NCBI GenBank assembly: GCA_050954505.1 | Contig: JBPBPY010000414.1 | Coordinates: 1 to 15,357, forward strand | DNA length: 15,357 nt | Reading direction: 5' to 3' | Source: JAQGMO01 sp050954505 | GTDB taxonomy: Bacteria; Pseudomonadota; Gammaproteobacteria; Burkholderiales; Burkholderiaceae_D | Shown here: positions 13,533 to 15,357 of the stretch, piece by piece | Layout of the letters: every line of letters begins with the position of its first letter | Numbering within the stretch: position 1 is the stretch's first letter | Made by a program: the position numbers and the translations under genes | The notes under the pieces: generated by a model | Told to the model about the DNA's origin: nothing | Database searches by the model: none | What the model saw: the letters and a program-made list of their open reading frames with translations, nothing else

Positions 13533-14600
13533 CTAATTGAGCAGCGCGTCGACGAACTCTTGCGCATCGAAGGGCTGCAGGTCTTCGATTTTTTCACCCA
13601 CACCGATGAAATAGACGGGAATCGGCCGCGCCTTGACGATGGCTGCCAGCACGCCGCCCTTGGCAGTGCCATCGAGCTTGGTGACCACCAGGCCGGTCAG
13701 GCCCAGTGCATCATCGAATGCCTTGACCTGGGTCAGCGCATTCTGGCCGGTATTGCCGTCGATGACCAGCAGGATTTCATGTGGGGCAGTCGGCATGGCC
13801 TTGGCCATCACGCGCTTGATTTTTTTCAATTCGTCCATCAGGTGCAGCTGCGTCGGCAGCCGGCCGGCGGTATCGACCATGACCACATCGGTCTTGCGCG
13901 CCATGGCTGAATGCACGGCGTCGAAAGCCACCGCAGCCGGGTCACCGGATTCCTGGGCAATCACGGTGACATTGTTGCGCTCGCCCCAGATCGTCAGTTG
14001 CTCGCGCGCCGCGGCGCGAAACGTATCGCCAGCCGCCAGCACCACCGATTGGCCGTGCGCCTGCAGGTGCTTGGCCAGCTTGCCGATGGTGGTGGTCTTG
14101 CCGGCGCCGTTGACGCCGGCAATCATCATCACCAGCGGTTGTTCCCGTCCCAGCACCAGCGGCTTTTGCAATGGTGCCAGCAATTCCAGCAGCAGGGCTC
14201 GCAAGGCGGCCTTGACCTGCTGGGCCTCGACCAGCTTTTGCTCGCGCACGCGCCGCTTCAAGCCATCGAGCAGGAAGCCGGTGGCCTCGACGCCGGTGTC
14301 TGCCATCAACAGCGCCGACTCGAGTTCCTCATACAGGTCGTCATCGATGCGGGCGCCGACAAACAGCGTGGTCAAGCTCGACGAAGTGCGCGACAGGCCT
14401 GATTTCAAGCGGTCGAGCCAGCCCTGGCGCATGGCTGGCGCTGTGGCAGCGCTGACCAGATCGGCGCCAGCGGGCTGCGCCGGCACTATGCCAGGCTGCG
14501 TGCTGGAGAGGACATCCTGGCTGTCTGCCGGCTGGGTGGCGCCGGACGCCGGTGTTTCGATTGCCGGCTCTTTCGGTTTTTTCTTGAAAAAACTAAACAT
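13533..14600 (-). CDS. ftsY: Signal recognition particle receptor FtsY
   Basis: FtsY is the GTPase receptor that docks the SRP-ribosome complex at the inner membrane. The 355-aa protein has a short basic start (MFSFFKKKPKEP) suited to membrane contact, an Ala/Pro/Gln-rich variable A region to about residue 55, then the N and G domains. G-domain motifs: G1 GVNGAGKTT (162-170, K168), the I-box DTFRAAA from D192, G3 DTAGR (243-247), and G4 TKLDG (307-311) followed by TAKGG. The acidic A domain is much shorter than in E. coli. The ATG at 14600 is preferred for the typical MFSFFKK opening; an in-frame ATG at 14615 would add five residues. Confidence 0.96.
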   Translation of the reverse strand: MFSFFKKKPKEPAIETPASGATQPADSQDVLSSTQPGIVPAQPAGADLVSAATAPAMRQGWLDRLKSGLSRTSSSLTTLFVGARIDDDLYEELESALLMADTGVEATGFLLDGLKRRVREQKLVEAQQVKAALRALLLELLAPLQKPLVLGREQPLVMMIAGVNGAGKTTTIGKLAKHLQAHGQSVVLAAGDTFRAAAREQLTIWGERNNVTVIAQESGDPAAVAFDAVHSAMARKTDVVMVDTAGRLPTQLHLMDELKKIKRVMAKAMPTAPHEILLVIDGNTGQNALTQVKAFDDALGLTGLVVTKLDGTAKGGVLAAIVKARPIPVYFIGVGEKIEDLQPFDAQEFVDALLN

Positions 14601-14871
14601 CGGGGTCAGGGCCATTCAAACGAAGAATACAAGGGAAAATGCAAGGGAAATACGAAGCAGCGGTACGCAAAGCGACGCCAGCCGCGTTCAGGCAGGGCCA
14701 TGCAGGCAACGCAAACCGGGCGCTTATCGAACGCAACACGGAAGCAGGCTGGCAATAACAAAACAATGTCATGACGCTACGGCTACAATCAAGGCCGCGA
14801 TTCAAACGGCGTGATGATTTGTGTGGCATTGCGCCTGGCCAAACGACCCCTATTCTAGCAGAGCAAGGCTT

Positions 14872-15357
14872 ATGAAATTCCGAACCGTAACGTTGGTGCC
14901 AAGATCGATCTGCACAACCATTCTCGCGCTGGGCTGTGCGCTTTCCTGTGCATTGGCAGCGCCGGCTGCCGTCGCCGTGGCGGCACAGGAGTTCATGCTT
15001 GCCAACGGCATGAAGATCATCGTGCAGGAAGACCATCGCGCACCGACCGCAGCCCACATGATCTGGTACAAGGTGGGCGCCATCGATGAAACCAACGGCA
15101 CCACGGGCGTGGCGCATGCGCTGGAACATATGATGTTCAAAGGGACCACCACCCTCAAGCCCGGCGAATTCAGCGCCCGCGTGGCAGCCCTGGGCGGGCG
15201 TGAAAACGCTTTCACCAGCAGGGACTACACTGCCTACTTCCAGCAGATCGAACGCTCGAGGCTGGAGCAGGTGATGGCGCTGGAAGCGGACCGCATGGCC
15301 AACCTGGTGTTCGACAAGGATGAATTCGCCAAGGAAATCCGGGTCGTGATGGAAGAG
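14872..15357 (+). CDS. M16 family zinc metallopeptidase, 5' end only
   Basis: The first 162 residues of a pitrilysin/insulinase-type peptidase; the gene runs off the window. A signal peptide is likely (basic start, hydrophobic ILALGCALSCALA, small residues around 28-38), so it would act in the periplasm. The inverted zinc motif HxxEH is visible as H82-A-L-E85-H86, with E85 the catalytic base, set in GVAHALEHMMFKGT; the following GRENAFTSRDYTAYF also fits the family. It diverges from ftsY over 271 bp. A TACAAT at 14784-14789 could be a -10, but no -35 matches. The ATG has only a weak, close AAGG (14865-14868) before it. Confidence 0.92.
   Translation, partial: MKFRTVTLVPRSICTTILALGCALSCALAAPAAVAVAAQEFMLANGMKIIVQEDHRAPTAAHMIWYKVGAIDETNGTTGVAHALEHMMFKGTTTLKPGEFSARVAALGGRENAFTSRDYTAYFQQIERSRLEQVMALEADRMANLVFDKDEFAKEIRVVMEE

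Overview
The window looks like a chromosomal housekeeping region of a betaproteobacterium, probably Burkholderiales and most likely Oxalobacteraceae. The grounds are high GC, a subunit II with a fused cytochrome c domain, the small helper genes typical of betaproteobacterial cox loci (DUF2970, DUF2909, a 33-residue assembly peptide), and an ftsY-ftsE-ftsX-rpoH block. The family assignment is an inference from gene content and protein resemblance, not from a search.

Layout. Bases 1-363 hold the 3' end of a BioC-like methyltransferase. A 367-bp non-coding leader (364-730) with hairpins and a good sigma70-like promoter leads into the aa3/caa3 cytochrome c oxidase locus on the + strand: coxB (with cytochrome c domain), coxA, a 33-aa small assembly protein, ctaG, a DUF2970 protein and coxC, ending in a pair of hairpins. 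A small two-helix DUF2909-like gene lies on the - strand. The + strand then resumes with SURF1, an SCO-like thioredoxin-fold membrane protein, ctaA (heme A synthase), ctaB/cyoE (heme O synthase) and a SCO/SenC lipoprotein. Together these supply the three core subunits, the CuA and CuB metallochaperones and the heme A pathway, so the region encodes most of what is needed to build one oxidase.

From 10436 to 14600 the - strand carries ftsY, ftsE, ftsX and rpoH in the order of transcription: SRP receptor, cell-division ABC pair and heat-shock sigma factor. A 474-bp gap separates ftsX from rpoH. It contains a 15-bp tandem repeat array and, next to rpoH, a near-consensus CIRCE operator lying on a sigma70-like promoter. 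That suggests HrcA represses the sigma32 gene. The window ends with the start of an M16 (insulinase-family) zinc peptidase on the + strand.

The region is mostly canonical and I see no mobile element, CRISPR array, tRNA or rRNA. The points most worth a second look are the CIRCE-like operator at rpoH, a pentapeptide-repeat insertion inside CtaA, the uncharacterised SCO-like protein that keeps a full copper-ligand set, the His-rich N-terminus of CoxA, and three short tandem-repeat tracts.
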